DNA of 64,000 nt from Cytophagales bacterium (GCA_030448185.1 JAUJNL010000028.1:1-64000); one strand, 5' to 3'; counted from the first letter of the stretch, positions 1 through 9,825 are shown. The notes: generated by a model from the sequence alone, not told the origin. Numbers and translations are program-made.

Positions 1-1
1 A

Positions 2-703
2 ATTCCGATTATCATCGAGGATACAAAGCCTTATATGTATGCCACTGCCACCTGTGCAGATACCCGGGTAGTTCCTATTATAGTAATTCTGGACACTGGC
101 GCGGGCCATGCTTTGTCTCTTGAAATGGGCTCGCATGAAGAAATCCAGCTGCCGGATAAAATTATACGGGCTCAGTTAGGCCGTGGGCTTAACGGGATCA
201 TTAATGGCAGTCTGGGCCGTTTGGAGAAGGTAAAAATCGGCAATTATGAATTAATGGATGTAATTACCTCTTTTCCAGATACCAATTCGCTGGCCGCCAC
301 TATTGCTCGTAAACTGGACCGTCAGGGCAATATTGGCTGTGAGTTGCTGAAGCGGTTTGACGTCGTTTTTGATTATTCCCGCAATTATGTAGTACTCAAA
401 CCCAACAAACGCTACTACAAGGAAAAATTTGAACGGGACATGAGTGGAATTGAAATCCGGGCCAAGGGAGAAAACTACCGCAACTTCGTTATTAATCATC
501 TACAGGAGAATTCACCGGCAATAGAAGCAGGACTGATGGAAGGTGATGAGATTGTGGCCATCAACGGTAAAATGGCTTCTCAATTAACGCTGGGAGATGT
601 TCTGAAAATGTTGCAGCGTGGTGAGGGAAAAGAAGTTAAGCTTTTTATCCGCCGCGGAGAAGAATTAATTTATACTACGTTCAAGTTGCGGCGTATGATC
701 TGA
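2..703 (+). CDS. Retropepsin-like aspartyl protease with C-terminal PDZ domain (5' partial)
   Basis: The reading frame is open from base 2, so the start lies outside the window. Near the visible N terminus is the motif ILDTGAGHALSL, the catalytic D-T-G of retropepsin-like aspartyl proteases of the clan AA type. About 140 residues later comes a PDZ-like segment (SPAIEAGLMEGDEIVAING, then a GEGKEVKLFIRR strand), which usually binds C-terminal peptides. This protease-plus-PDZ arrangement is common in secreted or periplasmic Bacteroidota proteins. The missing N terminus probably carries a signal peptide and a first protease half. The natural stop is TGA at 701-703, and the next gene starts 41 bp downstream on the same strand. 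The domain calls are good; the substrate is unknown. Confidence 0.8.
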   Translation: MPIIIEDTKPYMYATATCADTRVVPIIVILDTGAGHALSLEMGSHEEIQLPDKIIRAQLGRGLNGIINGSLGRLEKVKIGNYELMDVITSFPDTNSLAATIARKLDRQGNIGCELLKRFDVVFDYSRNYVVLKPNKRYYKEKFERDMSGIEIRAKGENYRNFVINHLQENSPAIEAGLMEGDEIVAINGKMASQLTLGDVLKMLQRGEGKEVKLFIRRGEELIYTTFKLRRMI

Positions 704-744
704 AGAAATTTTGCAAAAACCAGGCAATTGGGAAAATTTGAAGA

Positions 745-1911
745 ATGCAATCAACTCCTTCTTCAACCCCCAGTCTTTCCTCCAAATTACCTTGGGTGGG
801 CACTACCATTTTTACAGTGATGTCCAAACTAGCCGCCCAGTATAATGCCGTCAATCTGGGGCAGGGCTTTCCGGATTTTCCGTGCTCGGATGAGCTAATA
901 GATCTGATTACCAAAGCTATGAAAGCCGGCTATAATCAGTATGCCCCCATGGAAGGGTTAATGGCGCTGCGTGAGCAAATAGCTATAAAAACTGAGCGGC
1001 TGTACGGCTATGCTCCTGACCCAGTCAGCGAAATTACCATTACCTCTGGTGGAACGGAAGCACTTTATGCCGCTATTGCCACTGTAATTCATCCCGGCGA
1101 TGAAGCCATTGTACTCGAACCTTGCTACGATAGCTATATACCCGCCATTGAACTTAACGGAGGGAAAGTGATCCGGGTACCCCTTACTCCGGAGACCTAT
1201 GGGATTGACTGGGAGCGGCTCACAAATGCTTTTTCCCCCCGCACCAAGCTACTCATTATAAACACGCCGCATAACCCTACAGGAACTATGCTGTCAGGTG
1301 AGGACAGGCACCAGTTAAGTAAACTGATTAATGGTACGGACATCCTGCTCATCAGCGATGAGGTATACGAACACCTGGTGTATGATGGCACTGTACACCA
1401 GAGTGTTTTGTATGATCCGATTTTACGGAAAAGAGCTTTTGTGGTCTCTTCTTTCGGAAAAACATATCACGCTACCGGATGGAAGGTGGGTTATTGTATA
1501 GCGTCAGCCGCCTTAACCAAAGAGTTCAGGAAGGTGCATCAGTATCTGACCTTTTCAACATTTACCCCGGTTCAATATGCATTAGCCGAGTATTTGCAGC
1601 AACCGGAGCATTACCTGCGTTTGCCTCAGCTTTACCAGCAAAAGCGGGATTATTTTTTGCAATTAATGCAGCAAACGCGCTTCCGTATGCTGCCTTGTCA
1701 AGGGAGTTATTTTGCCCTAGCCGCCTACGGGCATATATCTGGTGAGCCAGATACCGATTACGCTATGTGGTTAACCAGAGAAATTGGCGTAGCAGCTATA
1801 CCCGTGTCCGTTTTTTACCAAGAAAGAACTGATTATAAAATCTTACGCTTCTGTTTTGCCAAAAGGGAGGAAACTTTGGAAAGGGCAGTAGCCAGGCTTC
1901 AAAAGGTATAA
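745..1911 (+). CDS. PLP-dependent class I/II aminotransferase (methionine/kynurenine aminotransferase-like)
   Basis: This 388-residue fold-type I aminotransferase is full length. It shows the N-terminal GQGFPDFP substrate-loop motif typical of the KAT/YbdL group, TSGGTEALYAAI for phosphate binding, NTPHNPTG, the pyridine-N-binding aspartate D205 in LLISDEVYE, and the Schiff-base lysine K239 in SSFGKTYHATGWK. The closest families act on methionine, glutamine or kynurenine with 2-oxo acids as acceptors. Methionine salvage is a reasonable role but cannot be proven from sequence. It probably acts in the cytoplasm, as no signal peptide is visible. It follows the protease gene by 41 bp and may be co-transcribed with it. 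Confidence 0.88.
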   Translation: MQSTPSSTPSLSSKLPWVGTTIFTVMSKLAAQYNAVNLGQGFPDFPCSDELIDLITKAMKAGYNQYAPMEGLMALREQIAIKTERLYGYAPDPVSEITITSGGTEALYAAIATVIHPGDEAIVLEPCYDSYIPAIELNGGKVIRVPLTPETYGIDWERLTNAFSPRTKLLIINTPHNPTGTMLSGEDRHQLSKLINGTDILLISDEVYEHLVYDGTVHQSVLYDPILRKRAFVVSSFGKTYHATGWKVGYCIASAALTKEFRKVHQYLTFSTFTPVQYALAEYLQQPEHYLRLPQLYQQKRDYFLQLMQQTRFRMLPCQGSYFALAAYGHISGEPDTDYAMWLTREIGVAAIPVSVFYQERTDYKILRFCFAKREETLERAVARLQKV

Positions 1912-1951
1912 ATTCGTTGTGTAGACCTTTTTCTAAAGACAGGCCTGCAAC

Positions 1952-1982
1952 AATAGGTAATATTATGCGTATATTACCTATT
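1952..1982. repeat. Perfect 12-bp inverted repeat (hairpin) between two genes
   Basis: The arms AATAGGTAATAT (1952-1963) and ATATTACCTATT (1971-1982) are perfectly complementary around a 7-nt loop. It lies 40 bp after the aminotransferase stop and 38 bp before the next start. It is AT-rich and lacks a clear U-tract, so it could be a weak terminator, an mRNA-stabilising hairpin or a dyad operator for the downstream small protein. Confidence 0.6.
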
Positions 1983-2020
1983 ATATCAATATCTGTCTAA
2001 CATGTTAATAATTTCGTAAT

Positions 2021-2284
2021 ATGGCAAAGAAAAAGAACAAGGGGAATAAAACTGCTTTCAATAAGGCGTTAAAACCCTTCCTGAAAAACAATCAAATGTT
2101 ACTGACTGTCTTGGGAGCTGCTGCCGGCGGAGCCGCCCTGGCCGCTTTAATTGGGTCTGACAAGGCACAGCGTATTATTGATGATCTTACGGTTTCCGTA
2201 AAGGATATGGTTCAGAAGAATGGCCAGGGTTTGCCATCAGTTAAGCAAGGCACTAAGAAACCTACTCCGGCACCCGTTTCCTGA
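2021..2284 (+). CDS. Small single-pass membrane protein, function unknown
   Basis: An 87-residue protein with a lysine-rich N terminus (MAKKKNKGNK), one hydrophobic Ala/Gly-rich segment at about residues 27-45 (LLTVLGAAAGGAALAALIG), then an amphipathic helix-like stretch and a Pro/Lys tail. The layout (basic head, one membrane span, charged helix) recalls YtxH-like stress proteins, but no diagnostic motif is present and I do not assign a function. A bidirectional terminator lies about 80 bp past its stop. Confidence 0.6.
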   Translation: MAKKKNKGNKTAFNKALKPFLKNNQMLLTVLGAAAGGAALAALIGSDKAQRIIDDLTVSVKDMVQKNGQGLPSVKQGTKKPTPAPVS

Positions 2285-2362
2285 TCATGGAAAAAGGTAT
2301 AAATCTTCTAGCCAGATGAGATAAAAGATTTCTAAAGAAACTGAATTTTTTGCGTAAGCAAT

Positions 2363-2399
2363 AAAAAGCACCAGTAGTTACATATTACTGGTGCCTTTT
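2363..2399. terminator. Bidirectional intrinsic terminator
   Basis: The arms GCACCAGTA (2368-2376) and TACTGGTGC (2386-2394) are perfect complements, with an A-run on the left and a T-run on the right. It lies between the convergent small membrane protein (+) and gcvH (-), so it can end both transcripts. Confidence 0.85.
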
Positions 2400-2427
2400 A
2401 TATTATCAGACTGCGAAGGAATGTCCT

Positions 2428-2808
2428 CTACGCACCGATTACGGCAGCATACGTATTGGCGCTTAGCAAAGATTCTAGTTCTTGCAGATCAGCGATACTC
2501 ATCTTAATCATCCATCCTTTGCCGTAGGGGTCAGTATTGACCAGTTCAGGCTGCGAATTCAGCAGTTCATTTACTTCAAGGATAGTGCCGGAAACTGGAA
2601 TAAACAGGTCTGAAACAGTCTTAACTGCCTCAACTGTCCCGAAAATATCGTTTTGCTTGAGCTCTTGTCCCTGGGTAGTTATATCAACGTAAACAATATC
2701 GCCTAATTCTTTCTGGGCGAATTCGGTGATGCCTATATAGGCATCATTACCAGATACGCGTATCCACTCCTGTTCTTTGGTGTACCTTAAGTCTTCAGGT
2801 AAATGCAT
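2428..2808 (-). CDS. gcvH: Glycine cleavage system H protein
   Basis: This 126-residue protein is the lipoyl carrier of the glycine cleavage system. It shuttles the aminomethyl group from the P protein to the T protein and electrons to the L protein. The lipoylation site is K63 within GTVEAVKTVSDL. The N terminus (LRYTKEQEWIRV) and the motif GYGKGWMIK-like (here DPYGKGWMIKM) match the family, and length is normal. The other gcv genes are not adjacent, which is usual in Bacteroidota. Confidence 0.95.
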   Translation of the reverse strand: MHLPEDLRYTKEQEWIRVSGNDAYIGITEFAQKELGDIVYVDITTQGQELKQNDIFGTVEAVKTVSDLFIPVSGTILEVNELLNSQPELVNTDPYGKGWMIKMSIADLQELESLLSANTYAAVIGA

Positions 2809-3078
2809 ATTCGTGAAGCTGATTTTATTTTAGGATGGGTAAATGAAATTATTTATACTAAGTAACAAGATCCGTTGTAAGATGTTATCAACTATAGTGA
2901 TAAGCCTATATTCCACAGGGGTAAATATAGGGGGTTTATCGGCCAAAAACCAATCTGTTGGGTAAACGTCAGGCAGATCTCCGGGATAAAAAATAGTATT
3001 TTAATCTTACAGCCTGAAGCAGTACAATGGGCAAACATTAAGTGTCGAGAGGCAGGAACACCAGGAGCAAAGCACCAA

Positions 3079-3885
3079 TTACCGGTAATACTGCTGCAAC
3101 AGTTCTTCCATGTGCTCACTTACCTTCCGGGCTTCCTGGCCGGCTCTCTCAGGCAAGTCCTCCTCGGTAGAAGCATAAATAATTGCTCTGGAAGAATTGA
3201 TGAGCAAACCGGCCTGGCTGTTGATTCCATACTTTACTACGGCTTCCAAGTCGCCACCCTGCGCTCCTACACCTGGTACCAGCAGAAAATGATCAGGGAT
3301 TAACTGTCTGATTTCACTAAGTTGTTCGGCCCGAATAGCTCTACCGTACATCATCTGGTTAGCATCCGCCCACGTTTTGAGGTCTGAAGCACTTTTTCAA
3401 ACAGCCAGCCCCTCTGCCAGTTTCAGCCGCTGAAAGTCGCTACTCCCTTCATTGAGGTCAAGCCAGCAGAATAGTCCATTTGTCCGGATAAGCCAGAAAA
3501 GGCATTACGGAATCTTTGCACATATAAGGCGCTACCGTGATGGCATCAAAAGGCATTTGTTCAAAAAAGCCCTGGCATACAAACCGGAAGTATTACCAAT
3601 ATCCCCCGCTTGGCATCCGCAACAGTGAAAAAGTGCTTCGGGATGTATTCAACTGTTTTTTGTAAAGCTTTCCAGCCCCTGCACCCAGCGCTTCGTAAAA
3701 GGCAGTATTCAATTTATACGCTATGCAATGGTCCGCCGTAGCATCAATGATCTGCCGGTTAAAGGCAAAAATCAGGTCTTGCTCCCGCTGTAAATGGCGC
3801 GGAATTTTATGAATATCTGTATCAAGCCCTACACAGAGGAAGATTGCTTTTGCTGGATCTGGGCGAAAATTTCGGCTTTGTTCAA
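3079..3885 (-). CDS. pyrF: Orotidine 5'-phosphate decarboxylase, type 2 (frameshifted)
   Basis: The last step of de novo UMP synthesis, decarboxylating OMP. The pieces are collinear but in different frames: [14 protein letters not shown] and [11 protein letters not shown] (N-terminal part), then [10 protein letters not shown] with the catalytic Asp-Ala-Lys-Arg, then [12 protein letters not shown] and [13 protein letters not shown] (C-terminal phosphate-binding region). Breaks fall in short homopolymers: one G is missing in the G-run after AAGCGG near 3605, one T near 3567, and another break lies near 3847. Restoring these gives a normal protein of about 270 residues. The first codon is uncertain; TTG at 3885 fits. 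pyrD lies about 3.4 kb upstream on the same strand. Because this is an essential-type gene, sequencing error is likelier than true loss. Confidence 0.8.
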
Positions 3886-3985
3886 GGGGTACTCGATGTT
3901 TATGTGCGATGTTCGATGTAAAGAAGGAAAACAAAAAAATCGGCACGTAAATAATGCCGGATTTAATAACATTCTCTTTATGGTA

Positions 3986-4627
3986 TTACCTCAGATCTAC
4001 CACTTCCACGCCTTTGTATTTGTTTTTATCAAACACGAAAGTTTTGTCATCCACCTCAGTAGGAGTAAACCGGTTAATTGCGTAATTATAACGATTACCG
4101 TTCTTCTCAAATGTCTTAAAGCTCTTTACCGAACGGTCCTTGCGGTTAACCATTAAGCGGATCTTATAAATCTGGTTGTTCTTATTTTCTGGGGTAAGAT
4201 CTACGACATCATACACCTGACCGCCCTCTTTTTTCTGCTCTACATAGGCGTATTTGTAGCCCTTCTTGTAAATGGTATAGATGTTAGTTGGCGTAATGGC
4301 GTCTTCTTCGGGCTCATAATCTGAAATATTTACCTCATTGGATTCCTTCAGGTATGTCCAGACGGTAGAACCATTATTTATAATTTCCTGATCCCCCATT
4401 TTCAGGTAAAATTTTCCATTCTTCACCGTAATGTCACCACTGGTGTTTTCTTTCACGCCAGAGCCGGGATTTTCCAGGGAATATGTAAAGGATGCTTTGA
4501 AGGCCGGAATAGATTTATACTTAGCACTCATGGCATCCAGAATCTCTCCCGCTTTCGGGTCATTCTGGGCCTGAGTCGTTATTACTGTAGTCAATAACAG
4601 TAATAGCAGATACGATACTTTTCTCAT
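3986..4627 (-). CDS. LolA-like outer-membrane lipoprotein carrier protein
   Basis: The start at 4627 is chosen because it gives a clean signal peptide (MRKVSYLLLLLLTTVITTQAQ); the frame extends further upstream without a better start. The mature protein of about 190 residues begins DPKAGEILDAMSAKYKSIPAFKASF, the typical LolA opening, followed by alternating beta-strands forming a half-barrel (KNGKFYLKMGDQEIINNGSTVW). LolA-type proteins carry lipoproteins across the periplasm or act as envelope sensors. It lies 168 bp downstream of ftsK on the same strand. Family call strong, precise role inferred. Confidence 0.85.
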   Translation of the reverse strand: MRKVSYLLLLLLTTVITTQAQNDPKAGEILDAMSAKYKSIPAFKASFTYSLENPGSGVKENTSGDITVKNGKFYLKMGDQEIINNGSTVWTYLKESNEVNISDYEPEEDAITPTNIYTIYKKGYKYAYVEQKKEGGQVYDVVDLTPENKNNQIYKIRLMVNRKDRSVKSFKTFEKNGNRYNYAINRFTPTEVDDKTFVFDKNKYKGVEVVDLR

Positions 4628-4794
4628 TTCTACGGATTTAAAAAAGCTGTTCAAAATTAGGAAAAACTTGAGTAGCTCAGCTACATAGTATTGGGTCAAT
4701 ATTCAGGTTTTGTATAAAAAACACTGAAGACTGCTAAAAACATTATTGCCAATAGTGTTCCTAACTGACTATCAATGGGTTTATTAAAAACTAC

Positions 4795-7305
4795 TCAACT
4801 CTGATCTAATTTTTTCAATAATTGTTCCAAACTTGTCTCGTCCGGAATTAAAACTTCGCGTGCCTTGCTACCCTCGAACGGACCCACTACGCCAGCCGCT
4901 TCTAACTGATCTATCAGTCTTCCGGCGCGATTATAACCCAGCTTAAGACGCCTTTGTAATAAAGAGGTGCTGCCCTGCTGATGGATAATAATAGTACGGG
5001 CTGCCTCTTCGAATAACGGGTCGCGATTTTTGGGGTCAAACTCCTCTTTCTCCTCGCCACTTTCATCGCCTTCGTATTCTGGCAACATGTAGGCGGAAGT
5101 ATATCCCCGCTGGGCTCCCACAAAGTCACAGATCCGCTCTACTTCCGGCGTGTCCACAAAGGCGCACTGCAAACGCGTCATGTCCGAACCCATTTTCAGT
5201 AGCATATCACCCTGACCGACTAGTTGTTCGGCGCCGCCTTCATCCAAAATCGTACGCGAATCAATCTTAGATGTTACCCGGAACGACAACCGGGCCGGGA
5301 AGTTAGCTTTGATCAGCCCCGTAATCACATTTACCGAAGGACGCTGGGTGGCAATAATCAAATGAATTCCGGTTGCCCGGGCTAACTGGGCAAGCCGCGC
5401 AATGGGTAGCTCAACCTCTTTGCCAGCAGTCATCATCAGGTCGGCCAGCTCATCGATGACCAGTACGATGTAAGGTAGGTATCGGTGGCCCCGCTCCGGA
5501 TTGAGGCGGCGGCTCACAAACTTCTGATTGTATTCTTTCAACTGCCGACAACCCGCTTCTTTGAGAAGTTCGTACCGGGTATCCATCTCGATACACAAAG
5601 AGTTCAGGGTATACACGACCTTTTTGGTATCGGTAATAATCGCATCCGAACCACCAGGCAGCATGGCCAGGTAATGCCGTTCAATCTTATTGAATAACGT
5701 TAATTCTACCTTCTTGGGGTCAACCAGGATAAACTTGAGCTGGGAAGGATGTTTTTTGTAGATCAGGGATGTCAGAATCACGTTAAGCCCTACGGATTTA
5801 CCCTGCCCGGTTGCCCCCGCCATCAGCAAGTGAGGCATTTTAGCTAGATCCGTCACAAAAACTTCATTGGAAATCGTTTTGCCCAGCACAATCGGCAAGT
5901 CCCGGTCACTCTTCTGGAAAGCGGGTGATGCAAGCACTGACCGCATCGATACCATTTCGCGGTTCTTATTCGGTACTTCAATCCCGATAGTGCCTTTGCC
6001 GGGGATTGGGGCAATAATCCGGATCCCTAAGGCCGCCAGACTCAGGGCAATATCGTCTTCCAGACTCTTGATCTTGGAAATCCGGATGCCTGCTTCCGGA
6101 ATAATTTCATATAAAGTAACGGTCGGGCCAATAGTTGCTTTAATGGAGGCAATGCCAATGCCGTAGTGCCCCAGGGTTTCTACAATCTTATCTTTATTGG
6201 CTTGCAGCTCTTCTACGGATACCTGAGCCTTGGCGGAAACATCATACTCGCTCATCAGCTCCAGCGTAGGCAATTGGAAATGGGCCAGATCCAGAGTAGG
6301 ATCGTAATCCGGCAGGTTAGCCAGCGGTGACTCGTCGTCTGTTTCAGGTAGTGGTTGTATCGGTTGAATTCTTATCTGTGCCGGAACCGGGGTAACGGGA
6401 GGCATTTCTTCCTCAATTCGGGGCTCAATGCTAAACTCAATATCTCCTTTACCAGTGCTCCGGCTCGTACCGTTCGTATACCGATTGGTAGGAGCTACCT
6501 CAAATTCGACGGCTTCTTTCACTACCATCGGCCGCTGGGCAGCATTCGCAAAAGAATCGAGATCTAATTCTACTTCTTCCAGTACGGGTGATGGAGTAGG
6601 GGAGGGAGCATTTTTAGCAAAATCTACCTGTTCCTGTCCCGCTTTCTCTATTTCCTTAATGGCCGTATTGATCCGGTAATTGAAGCCGCGGATGGTGGTA
6701 ACATTAAAGAAGTAAATAATGAATACGATCAGGGCAAAAGCAATCAGGAATAGGGTACCCCAGCCCACCAAACTATCTGACAAGGCAGCTGCTTCAAAGC
6801 CGATACCTCCGCTCAAGAAGCCAAGTGTCTTAGCCTTTTCGGTGGTCAGCACCAGGTATCCAAGCAGAAAACTGATCCATAAAGCGGCAAACAGACAGAA
6901 GCTGGTCAGGGAACCGACCGGAAACAACTCGCGGCGGAACACAATCTTATAGCCGCCCAGAAACAGAATAGGGGTAAACAGGAAGGAGGCCACTCCGAAC
7001 CATTTGTAAATGAACCAGTGGGACACCACCGCACCCAGTAAGCCGAGCCAGTTTTCGGCCTCCGCCCCCAATTCTCTTACTGATATTCCCCACAAGCTTT
7101 CGACGATGCTCTGATCGGCTTTGCCGGTAAACAGGTATGAAATAAAAGAAATAACCAGATAAATAGATGCGAACAGCAATAAAAAGCCGAAAGTAAGCTG
7201 AAAACGGCGGTCCCAGCGGAAGCCTTTGAATAAAGGCTTAGACGGTTTGGGGGTGCTCTCATTTTCCTTCTTCGGACTATGCTGCCGGAGGGTATTTTTT
7301 GCCAT
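4795..7305 (-). CDS. ftsK: DNA translocase FtsK/SpoIIIE
   Basis: An 836-residue septal DNA pump that moves the chromosome terminus during division. Four to five N-terminal membrane segments occupy about residues 35-200, followed by a Pro/Glu-rich linker (about 230-335). The RecA-like motor has Walker A (GATGQGKS) near residue 497 and Walker B (LVIDELADLM) near residue 617. The C-terminal winged-helix gamma domain (SLLQRRLKLGYNRAGRLIDQLE) reads KOPS sites. The gene is intact. It begins 24 bp after pyrD, and a TAATTTTG -7-like element overlaps the pyrD stop, so it may have its own promoter. Confidence 0.96.
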   Translation of the reverse strand: MAKNTLRQHSPKKENESTPKPSKPLFKGFRWDRRFQLTFGFLLLFASIYLVISFISYLFTGKADQSIVESLWGISVRELGAEAENWLGLLGAVVSHWFIYKWFGVASFLFTPILFLGGYKIVFRRELFPVGSLTSFCLFAALWISFLLGYLVLTTEKAKTLGFLSGGIGFEAAALSDSLVGWGTLFLIAFALIVFIIYFFNVTTIRGFNYRINTAIKEIEKAGQEQVDFAKNAPSPTPSPVLEEVELDLDSFANAAQRPMVVKEAVEFEVAPTNRYTNGTSRSTGKGDIEFSIEPRIEEEMPPVTPVPAQIRIQPIQPLPETDDESPLANLPDYDPTLDLAHFQLPTLELMSEYDVSAKAQVSVEELQANKDKIVETLGHYGIGIASIKATIGPTVTLYEIIPEAGIRISKIKSLEDDIALSLAALGIRIIAPIPGKGTIGIEVPNKNREMVSMRSVLASPAFQKSDRDLPIVLGKTISNEVFVTDLAKMPHLLMAGATGQGKSVGLNVILTSLIYKKHPSQLKFILVDPKKVELTLFNKIERHYLAMLPGGSDAIITDTKKVVYTLNSLCIEMDTRYELLKEAGCRQLKEYNQKFVSRRLNPERGHRYLPYIVLVIDELADLMMTAGKEVELPIARLAQLARATGIHLIIATQRPSVNVITGLIKANFPARLSFRVTSKIDSRTILDEGGAEQLVGQGDMLLKMGSDMTRLQCAFVDTPEVERICDFVGAQRGYTSAYMLPEYEGDESGEEKEEFDPKNRDPLFEEAARTIIIHQQGSTSLLQRRLKLGYNRAGRLIDQLEAAGVVGPFEGSKAREVLIPDETSLEQLLKKLDQS

Positions 7306-7323
7306 AGCAGACGACTAAAAAAC

Positions 7324-7331
7324 CAAAATTA
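7324..7331 (-). promoter_or_regulatory. Candidate -7 element for ftsK (TAATTTTG)
   Basis: On the minus strand this reads TAATTTTG, an exact match to the Bacteroidota -7 consensus TAnnTTTG. It overlaps the pyrD stop codon and lies 19 bp before the ftsK start. No clear -33 TTG was confirmed, so confidence is modest. Confidence 0.4.
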
Positions 7332-8366
7332 AACATTCTGCTTTACAATTGCCCGGTTAATTTTAGGTACCAGTGCCGGGCCTTCGTACACAAAACTAGT
7401 ATATACCTGAACCAGTGATGCACCGGCCCTCAGCTTCTCAAGGGCGTCTTCCGGTGAAAAGATACCTCCTACCCCAATAATGGGGAAAGCAGCGCCGGAC
7501 TTTTCGTGCAGGTAACGGATTACCTCAGTGGACCTTGATTTGAGTGGTAAACCACTTAGTCCACCGGGTCCGATAGCCGTTACCTGGTTTTGCGGTGTTT
7601 GTAATCCTTCGCGACTGATGGTTGTGTTCGTAGCAATAACGCCGTTAATGCGGGTATCTTGCACGATCTCAATAATATCGTCCAACTGTCCATTAGTAAG
7701 GTCAGGAGCAATCTTCAACAAAATGGGTTTGGGCTTACGCTTCGCCTGGTTGCGTTGCTGGAGGGCTTGCAGTATTTCGGTCAATGGTTTTTTATCCTGC
7801 AACTGCCGCAGATCAGGCGTGTTGGGCGAACTTACATTCACTACAAAATAATCTACTACATCGTATAAACCGTCAAAACAGATAATATAATCTTTGACGG
7901 CAGCTTCATTAGGAGTGTATTTGTTCTTGCCAATGTTCCCGCCCACGATAATCGTAGAATTGCGCAGCCGTAGCCGCCGGGCCACTTCAGTTACCCCAGC
8001 ATTATTAAATCCCATGCGGTTGATCAGTGCTTTGTCAATCGGAAGCCGGAAGAGGCGGGGCCGGTCATTGCCTTCCTGGCCAACGGGCGTAACTGTACCA
8101 ATCTCAATAAAGCCAAAGCCCATATGGGCAAGCTCATCAACCAGTTCGGCATTCTTGTCCAGGCCAGCAGCCAATCCTACCGGGTTCTTAAAGGTAAGCC
8201 CGAATAACTTCCGTTCCAGGGAAGGGTGTTGATAGGTATAAAGGGCGCGGCAGACTGAATCGATAAAGGGAAGTTTAAAAAAAGTTTTTACGCGGCTGAA
8301 TACCAAATGATGGGCATTTTCCGCATCTAACCGAAACAGAAGCGGTTTCAGTAACAATCTGTACAT
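7329..8366 (-). CDS. pyrD: Dihydroorotate dehydrogenase (quinone), class 2
   Basis: This 345-residue enzyme oxidises dihydroorotate to orotate with FMN and passes electrons to membrane quinone. The N-terminal amphipathic region ([19 protein letters not shown]) marks class 2 enzymes. Further motifs are [44 protein letters not shown] with the class 2 catalytic serine, LLKIAPDL and IIGVGGI. It is intact and first in the run pyrD-ftsK-lolA-pyrF. An exact -7 element sits only 4 nt upstream of the ATG, suggesting a very short leader or none. Confidence 0.95.
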   Translation of the reverse strand: MYRLLLKPLLFRLDAENAHHLVFSRVKTFFKLPFIDSVCRALYTYQHPSLERKLFGLTFKNPVGLAAGLDKNAELVDELAHMGFGFIEIGTVTPVGQEGNDRPRLFRLPIDKALINRMGFNNAGVTEVARRLRLRNSTIIVGGNIGKNKYTPNEAAVKDYIICFDGLYDVVDYFVVNVSSPNTPDLRQLQDKKPLTEILQALQQRNQAKRKPKPILLKIAPDLTNGQLDDIIEIVQDTRINGVIATNTTISREGLQTPQNQVTAIGPGGLSGLPLKSRSTEVIRYLHEKSGAAFPIIGVGGIFSPEDALEKLRAGASLVQVYTSFVYEGPALVPKINRAIVKQNV

Positions 8367-8370
8367 GCGG

Positions 8371-8378
8371 CAAAGATA
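8371..8378 (-). promoter_or_regulatory. -7 promoter element directly before pyrD
   Basis: The minus strand reads TATCTTTG, an exact TAnnTTTG match, then four bases, then the pyrD ATG. With transcription starting a few bases past the element, the mRNA would begin at or very near the start codon. Confidence 0.6.
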
Positions 8379-8379
8379 G

Positions 8380-8433
8380 GGATTGGTTTCTGGTTTACAG
8401 GTTCCGGTTGTTAGTTTTTGGTTACTGGTTTAA
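8380..8433. repeat. Degenerate GGTT/GGTTACT-type low-complexity repeat
   Basis: The stretch between pyrD and the permease repeats variants of TGGTTT, AGGTTCCGGTTG and TTTTTGGTTACTGG. It has no coding potential. A similar string made of GGTCATT units occurs near 39,400. Confidence 0.35.
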
Positions 8434-8495
8434 ATCCTATCCTTACAATACAGTAAAGCAAAATACGATATAAGTAATTCTTTATTTACTATTCT

Positions 8496-9722
8496 TTATA
8501 ACCGCACATCCACGTCCTTAGCGGCCTTCATGGCCGGAAAGTAAGAGAAACCAAAGGTAATCAGGAGAATGGTAAGACCGGTCAGGGCAAAGTCGCCGAA
8601 CCGCATCTTTACCGGGTAGGCATCTACAATGGATGTTTCCATACCGAGTTTAAAAATGCCGAATTGCTGCTGGATCAGACATAACAATACTCCGAATACC
8701 AACCCAAGAATAGTACCCGTAAAAGCAATAATGGCGCCCTCGGTCATAAAAAGCTGTTTGATAAATTTCATTGAGGCACCCATAGCCGATAATATGGCAA
8801 TGTCTTTCTTTTTCTCAATGGCCAGCATGGTTAGGGAGAAGAAGATATTGAAAGAGGCAATCGCCAGAATAAAGGAGAACGTAATGTATACAAATAGTTT
8901 TTCGAACCGGATGGCCCGCAGCAGCGAAGCATGTTGCTCATCCCGGTCCTGCACGACAAAATCAGCTCCCAGGGCTTCTTTCAACCTATCCTGTACCCGA
9001 CGGATAGATGTCTTTGGCTTTAGGCCAATCTCCAGATAGGTTCGCTTATTACCCAATTGCACGAGGTCGCGGGCAAATGGAAGCGGCACGAATATAAAAC
9101 GGTCGTCGTACCGCTGCTCAATAGCAAATACGCCTCCTGCCATCAGCGAACTTCGGCGAAAAGCATTTGGTGAATTTACATCAATGGCTTTCTTGGTATT
9201 GTTGGGGTACCAGACCTGCAGCGGATGCATTTCATCCTGCAGGGAAATGGACAACATATACTGAATACCGCTGCCGATGATCGCAAAATTATCGTCTTCT
9301 GCAGACTGTAGTCGCAGCTTACCGGCCACAATCATTGAGTCCATCCCGTTATGGCGAAGAAATTCTTCGGATACGCCCCGCATTTTTACTAACAGAGGCA
9401 CATCACGGTAGGTTAGCACGGCATTGTCCTCAATCACCTCATATACCTGATCTACCCCCTCCACACTTTTAATTTTAGCTGTTAAAGCGCCGGTAACGGC
9501 AAATGATTTTCCCTGAGCCGGTTTGATTACAATTTCCGAATTGAAGGTATTGTGCAGCTGACGGAAAAGGTCTTCTAGCCCGTTAAAAACGGATAATACA
9601 ATAACCAACGCCATAGTGCCCACGCCTACCCCAATCATGGAGATCATGGAAATGACATTGATAAAATTGGACTTCTTCCGCGAAAAAAAATACCGCTTGG
9701 CGATAAACAGAGGGAGATTCAA
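8496..9722 (-). CDS. ABC transporter permease, LolC/LolE (FtsX-like) family
   Basis: About 408 residues. The N terminus NLPLFIAKRYFFSRKK and the first membrane segment (INVISMISMIGVGVGTMALVIVLSVFNGLEDL) are typical of LolC/E, which extract lipoproteins from the inner membrane together with the LolD ATPase. A long periplasmic domain separates it from three C-terminal membrane segments (LFVYITFSFILAIASFNIFFSL, IIAFTGTILGLVFGVLL, LTGLTILLITFGFSYF). The frame is open to a TTG at 9794. I prefer the TTG at 9722 because family members begin at this point. It lies downstream of rbfA on the same strand. Confidence 0.85.
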   Translation of the reverse strand: MNLPLFIAKRYFFSRKKSNFINVISMISMIGVGVGTMALVIVLSVFNGLEDLFRQLHNTFNSEIVIKPAQGKSFAVTGALTAKIKSVEGVDQVYEVIEDNAVLTYRDVPLLVKMRGVSEEFLRHNGMDSMIVAGKLRLQSAEDDNFAIIGSGIQYMLSISLQDEMHPLQVWYPNNTKKAIDVNSPNAFRRSSLMAGGVFAIEQRYDDRFIFVPLPFARDLVQLGNKRTYLEIGLKPKTSIRRVQDRLKEALGADFVVQDRDEQHASLLRAIRFEKLFVYITFSFILAIASFNIFFSLTMLAIEKKKDIAILSAMGASMKFIKQLFMTEGAIIAFTGTILGLVFGVLLCLIQQQFGIFKLGMETSIVDAYPVKMRFGDFALTGLTILLITFGFSYFPAMKAAKDVDVRL

Positions 9723-9825
9723 GGATAATGGGGGTTTGATCAATAAAAATCGGGAGTTTGGCTCATTTAACCAAATACTCCCGGCTTTATACAACTAAGT
9801 TACATGATTCCAGGTGTTTTTTGAC

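Noticed and set aside
5867-6679. Plus-strand frames within ftsK
   Set aside because: ftsK is intact with all motifs on the minus strand; these are frame shadows.
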